A stretch of 64,000 nt of DNA from an uncultured Pseudomonadota bacterium (GCA_913057905.1 CAJXPB010000003.1:1-64000), one strand, 5' to 3'; shown: positions 35,129 to 44,718, counted from the stretch's first letter. Notes: generated by a model not told the origin, from the letters alone. Numbers and translations: made by a program.

Positions 35129-36111
35129 CGGCTGTCACCCTCCGCATCGTGGATCGCATCGACGATCCGGCGCAGCCCCTCGTCGATCCGCGGCCCCGGC
35201 CTGAGCACCACCGGGTCGGTCAGGTGGACCACGCCGCCGGATTGTACCGCCTTCAGGCCCGTGTGCTGATCCCAGTACGATCCTTCGGCCTGCTCGGGGC
35301 GCATCGACGTATCGATGATCCGCTCGGGCTGCAGGGCCAGCACCTTCTCGAGATCCAGGCGCGGGAACTTCTTGTCGGAGTCGGCGACGACGTTTTTGCC
35401 ACCGGCCATCTCCAAGAGCTGGTGTCCGAAGGTGCCCGGTCCAGCGGCCACCAGCGGGTCGTGGCCGTAGACGAGCAGCGTCGGCACCGACGCATCGGAG
35501 TATTTTTGTCGGACATCTTCGAAGTCTTGCTCGATCCGGGCCGCCAACCGGCGACCGGCATCGGACCGGCCGACGAGATCGCCGACGGCCTCGAACATCT
35601 CGAGGGTATCCTGGACGGTGTAGGTACGCAGAAAGGCGTAAGGGACGCCGGCGCCTTCGAGCTTGTCGGCCACGCTCTTGTCTCCGCCGGAGGTGATGCC
35701 GACCACCAGGTCGGGCTTTTTGGCCAGAATCGTCTCGAAGTCCGGGTTCGAAAAACTGCCGATCGATGGCAGCGACTCGACCTCGGGCGGATAGTCGCAG
35801 AAGTTGGTGACGGCGACGACACGGTCGCCGACCCCGAGCGCGAAGAGGGTCTCGGTGATATTCGGGGCCAGCGAAACGATTCTCTTGGGTTCGTCGGGCA
35901 GCTCGTCGGAGGCGGCCTCCAGAACCCGAGGAGCCTTCTTGTCGTCGGCGGTTTCACTGGCGGTCTCATCGGCGTTATCGCCGGTAGATTCGCCTGGACG
36001 TTCGCAGCCGGAGACGCACGCCAGCACCAGGAGAATCGACAGGAAAAGGCCCGTCGGTTTTAGATGAGCATCGAGGGTCATCGATCGTGCCGAGTCATTG
36101 GAAAAGCGCAT
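35125..36111 (-). CDS. btuF: BtuF-type cobalamin/iron-complex substrate-binding lipoprotein
   Basis: About 328 residues if started at ATG 36111 (alternatives 36126 and 36081; none has a clear ribosome binding site). Lipobox VSGCERPGE. Core motifs RIVSLAPNITETLFALGVGD and TNFCDYPPEVESLPSIGSFS, and VVGITSGG, match BtuF-class type III binding proteins; the CDYPP segment is typical of cobalamin binders. MetH and a B12-dependent aminomutase in the same window fit a corrinoid substrate, but iron-siderophore uptake is not excluded. No cobalamin riboswitch fits in the 56-base upstream gap. Confidence 0.8.
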   Translation of the reverse strand: MRFSNDSARSMTLDAHLKPTGLFLSILLVLACVSGCERPGESTGDNADETASETADDKKAPRVLEAASDELPDEPKRIVSLAPNITETLFALGVGDRVVAVTNFCDYPPEVESLPSIGSFSNPDFETILAKKPDLVVGITSGGDKSVADKLEGAGVPYAFLRTYTVQDTLEMFEAVGDLVGRSDAGRRLAARIEQDFEDVRQKYSDASVPTLLVYGHDPLVAAGPGTFGHQLLEMAGGKNVVADSDKKFPRLDLEKVLALQPERIIDTSMRPEQAEGSYWDQHTGLKAVQSGGVVHLTDPVVLRPGPRIDEGLRRIVDAIHDAEGDSR

Positions 36112-36167
36112 ACGCGGTGGTAACATATCGACCGAATTGGATTTCGCAATAACACGAGGACGGCAAC

Positions 36168-37373
36168 ATGGGCCAAGACGAAGCATCGAATGACGAAATC
36201 GACGCCATGTTGCGCAAGCTCGAGAAGGACCTGGACCAGTTGCGCCGGGCCTACGAGAAATTCTTCGTGGGCAGCCGCAAGCGCCCGCCACAGAACCAGC
36301 GGGCCCAGGTCAACCGGCAGATCCGCGAGCTCGAGGGAACGCGGATCTCAAATACCAGCCAGCGATTCCGTTTTCGAAGCATCCAGCAGCGTTTTGTATC
36401 GCTGAAACAGAAGTGGAACCGGGTCCAACGCGAGATCGAACAGGGGACCTACGCCCCGCACAGACAGAAGGCCAAGAAGCGCCAAGAGGAACGCCAGCGC
36501 CAAGAGGAGCAGGAGGCGGCCCAGCGCGAGCAAGACGACGGCGACGACTCGGCCGACGAAGGGCAGGAGGAGTTCGTCGAGATCGATCCCGACATGAGCC
36601 GGGTCGACCTCAAGAGCCTGGAGCAGGAACTCGAGGCGATGGACCAGGAGGGGGAATTCGAGAAATATGTGGCCACTGACCGCGTCAAACGCCCCAGCGA
36701 AGACGAACTGGAGAATCAGCGCCAAAAGAAGAACAAAGGCGACGACGACCAGGGCGACCGAAAGGAGAGCCATCGCCCCGGCGGCGACGATGTCTTTTCG
36801 GGCCAGGAGACCACCCGCAAGGAGAAGCTCCGAAGCCTTCAGGACAAGCTGGGCATCTCAAAGGGCGGGGGCGGTTCGAGCAAAGGGGATTCCGGCGGTC
36901 GCTCAAAGAGTTTCGAAGACGCCTCGCGCGAGCCGACCCAGCGACTCTCCGAAGAAGACCTGGATGACCGGCAGAAAAACCGCGAGCAGGAACCCGAACG
37001 ACGCAGCCGGGAGCGTTCCCGGCGGACCTCACGCTCGCGTACGTCGTCTGGTAACGGCGACGACGGATCCGAAAGCAAGAGTCGCGGCCGCTCCAGCCGG
37101 GTCATCCGGCGTTCCTCCGACGACGATTCGTCGGATTCAAGCTCCGACGACGACGAAGACGGACGTGACCGCCGCCTGTACAATCGCCTGGTCGACGCAA
37201 AGCGAGACGCCGGCGAATCGGTCGACGACATGAACTTCGACGATGTCCGCGACTCGATCCGGGCCCGACGCGCCTCCCTTCGCGAGGAACACGGCCGCGA
37301 CGTCTCGTTTAACATCGTCCGCAAGGGAGATTCGGTTTATCTGCAGCCGAATCTCGACGATGACGACGAGTGA
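36168..37373 (+). CDS. MXAN_5187-family charged protein
   Basis: A 401-residue, extremely charged protein. The N-terminal domain (about 15-90: LDQLRRAYEKFFVGSRKRPP, NTSQRFRFRSIQQRFVSLKQ) and C-terminal part (about 330-395: LYNRLVDAKRDAGE, VSFNIVRKGDSVYLQP) match the two conserved ends of the myxobacterial MXAN_5187 family. Between them is a long low-complexity Glu/Arg/Ser/Asp region with coiled-coil potential and likely disorder. Function unknown; no signal peptide, so cytoplasmic. Confidence 0.65.
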   Translation: MGQDEASNDEIDAMLRKLEKDLDQLRRAYEKFFVGSRKRPPQNQRAQVNRQIRELEGTRISNTSQRFRFRSIQQRFVSLKQKWNRVQREIEQGTYAPHRQKAKKRQEERQRQEEQEAAQREQDDGDDSADEGQEEFVEIDPDMSRVDLKSLEQELEAMDQEGEFEKYVATDRVKRPSEDELENQRQKKNKGDDDQGDRKESHRPGGDDVFSGQETTRKEKLRSLQDKLGISKGGGGSSKGDSGGRSKSFEDASREPTQRLSEEDLDDRQKNREQEPERRSRERSRRTSRSRTSSGNGDDGSESKSRGRSSRVIRRSSDDDSSDSSSDDDEDGRDRRLYNRLVDAKRDAGESVDDMNFDDVRDSIRARRASLREEHGRDVSFNIVRKGDSVYLQPNLDDDDE

Positions 37374-37376
37374 TCC

Positions 37377-39071
37377 TCAGAGGTACTTTTCCCATTCGGC
37401 CTCGCGGGTCTGCTTCTGGGCGCGCTCGCGCTGATTCTGCCGCAGAAGCCGATTCTCCAACTCGTCGATCAGCGGCTGGGTCGTCTCCAGATTCAGCGCC
37501 GAGATCGGGATCGCATCGTAGGTCTGCGCCAGCGAACGCGCCGCCTCCTCGTCGATGCGGTCCATCTTGTTGAAGACCAGAATCTGCTCTTTGTCCTCGA
37601 GTTCCAGCTCGCGCAGAATCTGGTTGACCGTCGCCATGTGATCTTCGAACCGATCCGACGAGATGTCGACCAGATGGATCAAAAGATCCGCCTGGTACAG
37701 TTCCTCGAGCGTGGCCCGAAACGCCTTCACCAGATCCGGCGGCAGCTCGTGGATGAAGCCGACGGTGTCGGTGAAGATGATGTCCTTGGGCTCCGGGTAG
37801 CGCAGACGACGGGTCGTCGGCCGCAGCGTCGCAAAGAGTTTGTCCTCGCAGCGCACCTCCGACTGGGTCAGCCCGTTGAGCAACGTCGATTTACCGGCAT
37901 TCGTGTAGCCGATGACGCTTACGATCGGATCCGGTGACTGGATGCGGCGTTTGCGCCGCTGCTGACGCTGCTTGGCAATCTCGTCGATCTCGTTTTCCAA
38001 TCGCGCGATCCGGTCGCGGACCCGACGCCGATTGACCTCGAGTTTCGTCTCACCGGGGCCTCGGCCGCCGATGCCTCCGGCGAGACGGCTCATGCCGGTG
38101 TTTTTTTGCTGAAGTCGGGGAAGACGGTACTTCAGTTGCGCAAGCTCGACCTGAATCTGGCCGTCGCGCGACTTCGCGCGCTGGGCGAAGATGTCCAGGA
38201 TGAGCTGGGTTCGGTCGATGACCTTGAGGTCGGTCTCGTCGGTGATCGCCCGGAGTTGGCCGGGCGTCAGGTCCTGGCCGAAGATCACCAGATCGCAGTC
38301 GTATTGCAGGGCCTGCAGGGTGATCTCCTCGATCTTGCCCTTCCCGACGGCGTACTTCGGATGGATCTCGGTGCGCCGCTGGACGACCGTGTCGACGACG
38401 TTGACGCCGGCGGTGTGGCACAACTGATGCAGCTCCTCGAGTTCCGACTCTTCGTTCCGTCCGTCGGGCGTAGTGACGTAGACGAGCATCGCGGGATCGC
38501 TGCCCGTCTCGTACAGCTCGTCTGCCTTGCGCTGGAACTCGTCCTCGACCTCCTTGATGAAGATGTCGTAGTCGACCTCGACTTCCTCGGGAGACTCGGC
38601 CCGGAAGGTGCGCCACAGTTTGTTGTCCGGATTTTTGGGCAGAAGGTGTGCCCACTCGATCTCGCCGGGAAAACCGCCGGCATTGACGCCGATCGTCATG
38701 ACCATGTCGAGTTGCAGTTTCGACAGGTCCGTCAGGTCGTCCTCCGACAGCGTCGGCTTCGGGTCGGTCTCCAGGTTCGTCCGTATCAGCCGGATGCCCC
38801 GAAAGCGCCCCGAACCGGCGCGTTGACGTCCGATGTCGGGCAGATAGACGCGGTGAGCATCACCGACCATCACTTCGTCGACGCGCCCGCGGCGGTCCAC
38901 GAGCACGGCGACAACCCGGTTGATCTCCTCGGAGATGAGCGTGAGCTGGTGGGCGAACTCCCGCGTGATCGCTTCGGTCGCCGGGATCCGTCGCCCGTGC
39001 AGCTCTTCGAGTTCTTTGCGCTGACTCGGCTTCAGGCCGGTCAGGTCACCGTGAACGTCACGTCGTCCGAT
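37377..39071 (-). CDS. hflX: HflX ribosome-associated GTPase, probable AUC start
   Basis: HflX dissociates stalled or stressed ribosomes. G-domain motifs: GYTNAGKSTLLNGLT (G1), DTVGFIHELP (G3) and NKMD (G4); GIGGRGPGETKLEVNRRRVR is the linker signature. The first canonical codon in frame is GTG at 38906, but homologous sequence (VHGDLTGLKPSQRKELEEL, typical of deltaproteobacterial HflX) continues upstream. The frame is open to 39095 with no ATG, GTG or TTG. An ATC at 39071 sits 6 bases after AGAGGAG, so AUC is the best start (564 residues). Confidence 0.8.
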   Translation of the reverse strand: MGRRDVHGDLTGLKPSQRKELEELHGRRIPATEAITREFAHQLTLISEEINRVVAVLVDRRGRVDEVMVGDAHRVYLPDIGRQRAGSGRFRGIRLIRTNLETDPKPTLSEDDLTDLSKLQLDMVMTIGVNAGGFPGEIEWAHLLPKNPDNKLWRTFRAESPEEVEVDYDIFIKEVEDEFQRKADELYETGSDPAMLVYVTTPDGRNEESELEELHQLCHTAGVNVVDTVVQRRTEIHPKYAVGKGKIEEITLQALQYDCDLVIFGQDLTPGQLRAITDETDLKVIDRTQLILDIFAQRAKSRDGQIQVELAQLKYRLPRLQQKNTGMSRLAGGIGGRGPGETKLEVNRRRVRDRIARLENEIDEIAKQRQQRRKRRIQSPDPIVSVIGYTNAGKSTLLNGLTQSEVRCEDKLFATLRPTTRRLRYPEPKDIIFTDTVGFIHELPPDLVKAFRATLEELYQADLLIHLVDISSDRFEDHMATVNQILRELELEDKEQILVFNKMDRIDEEAARSLAQTYDAIPISALNLETTQPLIDELENRLLRQNQRERAQKQTREAEWEKYL

Positions 39072-39139
39072 TGCTGACTCCTCTGGTGTGGATGATCACT
39101 GCCTGCTACTTGTCGGGTCAAACAAGGGGTCGACGCCGG

Positions 39140-40759
39140 TCATTCCGCACCCGTGGTCGAGCATCCGAGCTCCTCCATCTGGCGGCGGATCTTGGGCGCA
39201 TCGTCGGGCTCGGTCGCCACGTATTCTTCGAAGTGTCGACACGCCTCCGGGGTGTTTCCCCTCTGCTTCTGAGCCATACCGATCACGCGATAGCACGGGG
39301 TATACCCCGTCTCCAAGGCGCGGGAGCAGTCCTCGATCGCCCCCTTCGCATTTCCCTGCACCCACTTGCGCGTAGCGCTTTGAAAGAGCGACTCGGGGGG
39401 CGGCCCCTGTTTGGCGGACTCACCTAACCCGGCGTCGGATGTCGGTTCTGTCGGCTGGGGGTCGGAGGCCGGCTCATCGCCGCGGTCGGGCGGCTCGGTC
39501 GGCGAATCGTCGGTCTGAGCCACGCGGTCGGCCGTCGGTTCATCGGATCGAGCTGCCCGATCGTCCTCCGGTTCGCTCGGCGGCGCCTCGGCCCGTCGTT
39601 CGGGTTCGGACTCTGTCGACTCGACCGCCTCGCCGGCATCGGGCGCAGCCGACGGCTCGGATGGAGGCTTCGACGGGGACTCCGAGGCGGCCAACTTCGC
39701 CGGCCCCGCATCCGGTGGCCTCGTGCCCGGGCGCGCCGTTTCAGTGGACGCCGATTCAGTCGGTGTCGGTTCAGTGGGCGCCGATTCAGCTTGCTCGGAC
39801 TCCTCCGTGCTGGAGTCGGCACCGGCGACGTTCGAGCTTTCGGCCGAGCGCTGGCGGTCGGACTCGGCAGGCTCGTGCATGCGAATCGCCACCACCGCCA
39901 CGACGGCGACCAGGACGATCCCGAAGACCCCGAGCACGACGAGACCGCGATCTCTGTCGGATTCGCCGGCCTCGGCTGACGCGGCTGGCTTTGCCGATGA
40001 TTCGGGGCCGGCGGGTTCGTCGCGCAGATTGCTCGCGGCGAACTGCCACGATTTATCGGGCCCCACAAATCGGAGTTCGACATGCCCCAGTCCGATGATG
40101 TCACCGGGCTCCAGCGGCATCGATCGGTAGCGCTCCCCGTCGACCTTTACGCCGTTGCTGCTGTCGAGGTCGATGATTCGATAGTCCTCGCCCTCGCGGA
40201 CGACCCGCGCATGGCGACTGGAGACCGACCGGTGATTCAGCACGATGTCGCACTCGTCGGACCGGCCGATGAGCAGGGCGTCCGAATCCAGTTCAAACGT
40301 CCGCCCCGGATCATGGTTCGAGATGACCGTCAGCGCTCCGACGGCTCCCTTGTCATCGCGTTGGGCCTCCGATGTCTCTTCCTCCGGGCCGCCGCCGACC
40401 TTCGGCTGGGGGCGGGTGACAACGGAATCTGGCGATGCGGCCTCGTCACCGGAATCCTCGCCGGGCTGGACGTCTTCAGGGCGAAGCGTCAGCCGGTAGT
40501 CGCCGATCTGGACGACATCGCCCTCATTGAAAGGCGCGCGATCGTCGATCTCGGCGCCGTTCAAAAAGACGCCGTAGCGAGCGTCGACTTCTTCGATGAA
40601 GAGTTGATCGTCGTCCCGGACGATACGTGCGTGGTCACGCGACACATTTCGCTCGGTCAGCCGAACGGAATGGCTCTCACGCCGCCCGATGGTGATCTCG
40701 TCGCGAATGACGGGCACCACGGTGCGGTGGCCTTCGTCATCCTCGATTAATAGCTTCAT
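39140..40759 (-). CDS. double FHA-domain membrane protein with TPR-like tail
   Basis: About 539 residues from ATG 40759. Two forkhead-associated domains: residues about 1-75 (ITIGRRESHSVRLTERNVSR, then DHARIV) and about 130-220 (LLIGRSDECDIVLNHRSVSS, then RHARVV), each with the G-R-S...S-x-x-H phosphothreonine pocket. A single TM helix (LGVFGIVLVAVVAVVAIRM) follows, then a Pro/Thr/Glu-rich linker and a C-terminal TPR-like repeat (AIEDCSRALETGYTPCYRVI). Head-to-head with the Ser/Thr kinase gene, its likely partner. Confidence 0.8.
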   Translation of the reverse strand: MKLLIEDDEGHRTVVPVIRDEITIGRRESHSVRLTERNVSRDHARIVRDDDQLFIEEVDARYGVFLNGAEIDDRAPFNEGDVVQIGDYRLTLRPEDVQPGEDSGDEAASPDSVVTRPQPKVGGGPEEETSEAQRDDKGAVGALTVISNHDPGRTFELDSDALLIGRSDECDIVLNHRSVSSRHARVVREGEDYRIIDLDSSNGVKVDGERYRSMPLEPGDIIGLGHVELRFVGPDKSWQFAASNLRDEPAGPESSAKPAASAEAGESDRDRGLVVLGVFGIVLVAVVAVVAIRMHEPAESDRQRSAESSNVAGADSSTEESEQAESAPTEPTPTESASTETARPGTRPPDAGPAKLAASESPSKPPSEPSAAPDAGEAVESTESEPERRAEAPPSEPEDDRAARSDEPTADRVAQTDDSPTEPPDRGDEPASDPQPTEPTSDAGLGESAKQGPPPESLFQSATRKWVQGNAKGAIEDCSRALETGYTPCYRVIGMAQKQRGNTPEACRHFEEYVATEPDDAPKIRRQMEELGCSTTGAE

Positions 40760-40841
40760 GGACGTGTGGGGGGCGGGCAGCGTGACGGAGACTGAATCGT
40801 AGCACAGGCACGCGGCGGGCTGCAATTTTTGGACGCCTCAC

Positions 40842-40847
40842 TATAAT
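40842..40847 (+). promoter_or_regulatory. -10 box of the kinase gene
   Basis: A perfect TATAAT lies 48 bases upstream of the chosen kinase start. No good -35 is visible at 17 bases (an extended or activator-dependent promoter is possible). A transcript from here would begin near 40854, which makes the in-frame GTG at 40853 an unlikely start. Confidence 0.4.
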
Positions 40848-40894
40848 GGCCCGTGCCACTCCAGCTTCTTACGCTTCAAACAGGGTGCCGGAAC

Positions 40895-43800
40895 ATGGGA
40901 TCACCGGCGTCGATGCCTGACATCAAGCCCGGCGACATCGTCGCAGGCCGTTTTCGTATTGTCGAAGTCGTCGGCAAGGGAGGGTTCTCTGTCGTCTACA
41001 GAGCGTACCAGCCCTCGATGGACCGTTTTGTGGCGCTGAAAGTTCTCAAACCCCACGTGCTCGAGGACGACAAGGTCGTCGAGCGCTTTCGCCGCGAAGC
41101 TTTGTACGTCAGCCGACTGTCGCATCCGAACACCATTACCCTGTTCGACTACGGCGACACCGACGCGGGCCTGTGCTACATCGCCATGGAGTTTTTGAAG
41201 GGCCGCCACCTGGGATCGGTGCTCAATGAAGAGGGACCCATGGCGCCCAGCCGGGTCTGGTCGATCGCCGTACAGGTCTGCCAGAGCCTGGCGGAGGCTC
41301 ACGAACTGGATCTGATCCACCGGGATCTGAAGCCGGCGAACATATTTCTGCTGAGGCGCCACAGCGGCGAGCGGGTCAAGGTACTCGATTTCGGACTGTC
41401 GAAATCCCTCCAGGGGCTCGGATCGTCGAGTAGCGAACCGATCTCACCGCTGACCCAGGAGGGGCGCGTCTTTGGAACCCCGATGTACATGGCGCCGGAA
41501 CAGGCGATGGACAACCCCATCGGCCCGTCGATCGACATCTATGCCATGGGCCATATCATCTACCAGATGATCACCGGCGAGGCGCGGTATGCCGATCTCG
41601 ATCATTCGATGGACATCATGCTGCGCCAGATCTACGACTCGCCGCTGGAGCTGCCACCGCAGTTTCGCGACAGCCCCTTCAAAGATGTCGTCTACGAGTG
41701 CACCCGGAAGGCCCCCGAGGATCGCATCGCCGATGCGGGGAAGCTCCTCGAGACGCTGCGCGGGTCGGAGTTTCGGCCACTCTCGCAGCCGGAGGACGGC
41801 GACGGGGAGGATGAGGCCGACGACCAGAAGGTCGTGCCCGTCCGAAGCGGTCACCCGCCGGAGGACCCGGCTCGCGGCCCGCGCACCGGCAGCCTGGGCC
41901 GGCACCTCGACACCCTGCACGAGCACCTTCGGACCGTCGAACACGAAGGGACCATTCGCCTCGCGATCCTCGACGGCCTGGAGGGAAGCGGGCGCGACGA
42001 TATCTTGACCGCCTTCCTCGACGAGGCCGCCGAACGGGGCATTCGCACCGTCGATGAATCCGACTGGCCCGCCGAAGACTCCGGATCGACGTACCGGCTC
42101 CTCAGCGAACGGTATCCGGCCCCCGGCCAGCACGAATCCTCGATCTTCGGGGAGCTCTCGAAACGCCGGCTCGCCTGGTTTGCCCGCCGCGGCGAGGCCC
42201 TGCGCCGGGCCGCCGAAGACGGTCCGGTGATCTGGAGCATTCCGGATCTGGACGGGGCGAGCGCCCAGACCCTGGCATTTCTCGACTGGCTGTTTCGGGA
42301 CCTGAAGGACCGCCCGGCGCCCATCATGATCCTGACGTCCCTGGATCGTCGGCGGCTGCGCGAACGAACCGGGCTGCACCGCTACACCCAGGGCATCCTC
42401 GGCGCGAGTGGCCCCGAGGCGAACTACCTGACCGTGCAACCGGGCTATACCCCGCCGTCCCTCGAGGAGCTGCTCGCCATCGGCGCGACCTCCAGCGAGG
42501 AGACGTCGCGTCCGACGAACGAACTCGAGAGCGACGCGGTGACCCCCGTCGAACAGGAAGCCATCCGGCCGGAACCGAGCGAAGACAATGAAGAACGTGT
42601 CGACCACCTGCGCCAGGCCCTGACCATCCTCGCGCTGTTCGGCGACGAAGTCCCTCGGTCGATGGAATCGGGGATCGCCTCGCTGCGCAGAGAGATCTTT
42701 TCGGAAGAGGAATTCGAAGACGCGCTGGAGCGAGCCGAGCGGATCGGGATCATCGTCCGCAACGACGAACACCTCGCCTTTCGCCGCCACACCTACGCGA
42801 ATTCGCTGCGAAAGCTCGAGCCGCCGACCCCGCTGAAGACGCCGTCTGCACCGCTGCGGGCTGCCAAACTTTTGCTGGAAGCCAACGGCGACGATGTGCC
42901 CCGGAAGGTCCTGGACTTGGCGGTCGACCACTTTCTGGAGGGCGGCGCGCCCGAGCACGCTGTTGAACTCCTCGAAGACGCCGTCAGCTCCGCGCTCGAA
43001 GACCTGAAACTCGACGATGCGCGAGAGTTTCTCATCCGGCTCGTCGACATCCTGGAATCCCACGACATCGACGGAGAATCGGCACTGGAGGTACGTCTTC
43101 AGCTCGGCGAAATCCAGGGGGCCCTGGAGGAACTCGGCTCGGCCGAAGACATCCTCGGCGACGCGCTCGTCGAAGCCGAAAACTCCGACAATATCGCCGC
43201 CGAAGCCCGGGCGTTGAAATTGATGGGCGACCTGTCGATGCGACAGAACGAACCGCGACGCGCCGACGGTTACTACCGAAAAGCGCGGCTGCGATTCCGA
43301 CAGGCCGGCAAACCGATCTCGGCGGCGGGCGTCGCCACATTGCTGGCCGAGGCGCAGATTCTGGATGGGCGGCCCGACGAAGCCACCGACGCGCTGGTTG
43401 AAGCCCGCGAAGAGATCGACAGCGAGAGCCATCCCGTCCTTCAAGCCCGGCTCGACGCGCGGATGGGCGAGGCACTGAATCGGCTGACCGAATTCGATCG
43501 AGCCGCGGAGCTGCTCGAGAAGTCCGCTCGACACTTCGAGGACTCTCGCTGGCCCGACGAACAGAGGTCGGTCTACTTTGCAGCTGCCACCGCAGCGCTG
43601 GGACGCGGCGACACCGACGCGGCCGAGGATTTCGCCGATCGTGGCTGCGCCCTCCACGATTACGCCCCGGGAGTCTCGACCCTCGATTGCGCCCTCTTCC
43701 GCGCCGATGTCCAGGCCGCCCGCGGTGACCTCGACCGGGCGAGCGATGCGTTGGACCAGTTCGATGAGGGGGCAATTTCAACCCATGAACACGACATCCG

Positions 43801-44380
43801 ACCGGCCTTTTACCGTGGAGATATCGCGCTGGCTCGAGGCGACTCGGCAGCCGTCGACTGGTTCGAGACCGTACTCCAGCGGGCCCGCGAAGTAGGCCAC
43901 ACCGACTGGTACCTGGAGTCGCTGATGCGTCGAGCCTGGGCGCTGTTCGAGGACGGCGACGCCCAGGAGTCCCAGGAATGTCTGGCGCGCGCCCAGTCCT
44001 TCGCCGATCACTTCGGTGCCAGCGCCGGCATCGTCGGCGCCCGCGCCCGACAGCTCTACTTTCAAGTCCATCAACTCGACGAATCGCCCTACGCGGACGT
44101 ACAGGAGTGTCTCCGCGAGGCCGAATCGTCCGACCGAACCGACGCCCGCATCATCGCCAGAACCACCATGGCCGACGTCCTGCTCCGACGCGACGCCCCC
44201 GACGAAGCAGCCGAACATCTGCTTGTTGCCCGACGCGAAGCCGCCCGCACGGGCCACTTCACCGTCCTGATTCCCATCCAACGCCGCCTGGCACGCTGCG
44301 GCCGCGACGGGTTCACTCCCGCCTCCCGCTGGCCCGGCATCCCCCTCGGGTCTCTACTCCCTCCAACGACCAGCCCGTAA
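40895..44380 (+). CDS. Ser/Thr protein kinase - degenerate AAA ATPase - TPR protein
   Basis: About 1161 residues. The kinase domain (about 10-270) is complete: VVGKGGFSVVYRAY, ALKVLK, HRDLKPANIF, DFGLSK, GTPMYMAPEQ. Residues about 330-640 resemble the STAND/AAA module of such kinases, but its Walker A is degenerate (DGLEGSGRDDIL, no Lys), while a WSIPDLDGAS Walker B-like strand remains. From about 680 to the end are TPR-like helical repeats. The kinase should be active; the ATPase probably is not. An FHA-domain gene is divergent upstream. Confidence 0.85.
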   Translation: MGSPASMPDIKPGDIVAGRFRIVEVVGKGGFSVVYRAYQPSMDRFVALKVLKPHVLEDDKVVERFRREALYVSRLSHPNTITLFDYGDTDAGLCYIAMEFLKGRHLGSVLNEEGPMAPSRVWSIAVQVCQSLAEAHELDLIHRDLKPANIFLLRRHSGERVKVLDFGLSKSLQGLGSSSSEPISPLTQEGRVFGTPMYMAPEQAMDNPIGPSIDIYAMGHIIYQMITGEARYADLDHSMDIMLRQIYDSPLELPPQFRDSPFKDVVYECTRKAPEDRIADAGKLLETLRGSEFRPLSQPEDGDGEDEADDQKVVPVRSGHPPEDPARGPRTGSLGRHLDTLHEHLRTVEHEGTIRLAILDGLEGSGRDDILTAFLDEAAERGIRTVDESDWPAEDSGSTYRLLSERYPAPGQHESSIFGELSKRRLAWFARRGEALRRAAEDGPVIWSIPDLDGASAQTLAFLDWLFRDLKDRPAPIMILTSLDRRRLRERTGLHRYTQGILGASGPEANYLTVQPGYTPPSLEELLAIGATSSEETSRPTNELESDAVTPVEQEAIRPEPSEDNEERVDHLRQALTILALFGDEVPRSMESGIASLRREIFSEEEFEDALERAERIGIIVRNDEHLAFRRHTYANSLRKLEPPTPLKTPSAPLRAAKLLLEANGDDVPRKVLDLAVDHFLEGGAPEHAVELLEDAVSSALEDLKLDDAREFLIRLVDILESHDIDGESALEVRLQLGEIQGALEELGSAEDILGDALVEAENSDNIAAEARALKLMGDLSMRQNEPRRADGYYRKARLRFRQAGKPISAAGVATLLAEAQILDGRPDEATDALVEAREEIDSESHPVLQARLDARMGEALNRLTEFDRAAELLEKSARHFEDSRWPDEQRSVYFAAATAALGRGDTDAAEDFADRGCALHDYAPGVSTLDCALFRADVQAARGDLDRASDALDQFDEGAISTHEHDIRPAFYRGDIALARGDSAAVDWFETVLQRAREVGHTDWYLESLMRRAWALFEDGDAQESQECLARAQSFADHFGASAGIVGARARQLYFQVHQLDESPYADVQECLREAESSDRTDARIIARTTMADVLLRRDAPDEAAEHLLVARREAARTGHFTVLIPIQRRLARCGRDGFTPASRWPGIPLGSLLPPTTSP

Positions 44381-44399
44381 CCACTCGCTCGACCCCCAA

Positions 44400-44416
44400 A
44401 AACGTAAACGTCCAAC
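44400..44416. repeat. inverted single copy of the array core
   Basis: AACGTAAACGTCCAACG is the reverse complement of the array core CGTTGGACGTTTACGTT (16 of 17 positions match the array at 44484 onward). It stands 55 bases before the tandem array, in the orientation of the right-hand array. Confidence 0.6.
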
Positions 44417-44470
44417 GGCAATGTGTCTGCCAAACTCCAGCAACCTCAGACACGGGGCACAGGTCACGCG

Positions 44471-44710
44471 GCGCGTTTACGTTGGACGTTTAGGTTGGAC
44501 GAACACGAGGCACGGGTCACAGGGCACGTTTACGTTGGACGTTTAGGTTGGACGAACACGAGGCACGGGTCACGGGGCACGTTTACGTTGGACGTTTAGG
44601 TTGGACGTATAGGTTGGACGAACACGGGTCACGGGGACGGATCACGCGGCACGTTTACGTTGGACGTTTAGGTTGGACGAACACGAGGCACGGGTCACGG
44701 GGCACGTTGG
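44471..44710. repeat. left tandem-repeat array, 53-bp units
   Basis: Four full units start at 44471, 44524, 44577 and 44649, with a partial fifth at 44702. Spacing is 53 bases except unit 3 (72 bases, with an extra sub-repeat). Each unit contains the 13-mers ACGTTTACGTTGG and ACGTTTAGGTTGG, then GAACACGAGGCACGGGTCAC. The units are nearly identical and there are no unique spacers. The array begins 8 bases downstream of the four-helix-bundle gene stop. Confidence 0.9.
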
Positions 44711-44718
44711 TTCGTCTA

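Noticed and set aside
35125..36291. Longer btuF start with arginine-rich N-terminus
   Set aside because: The added residues are not signal-peptide-like and no ribosome binding site is seen; the lipobox fits a start near 36111 or 36081.
41444..43657. 737-codon ORF antisense to the Ser/Thr kinase gene
   Set aside because: Antisense shadow; the kinase frame has all catalytic motifs and this one has none.
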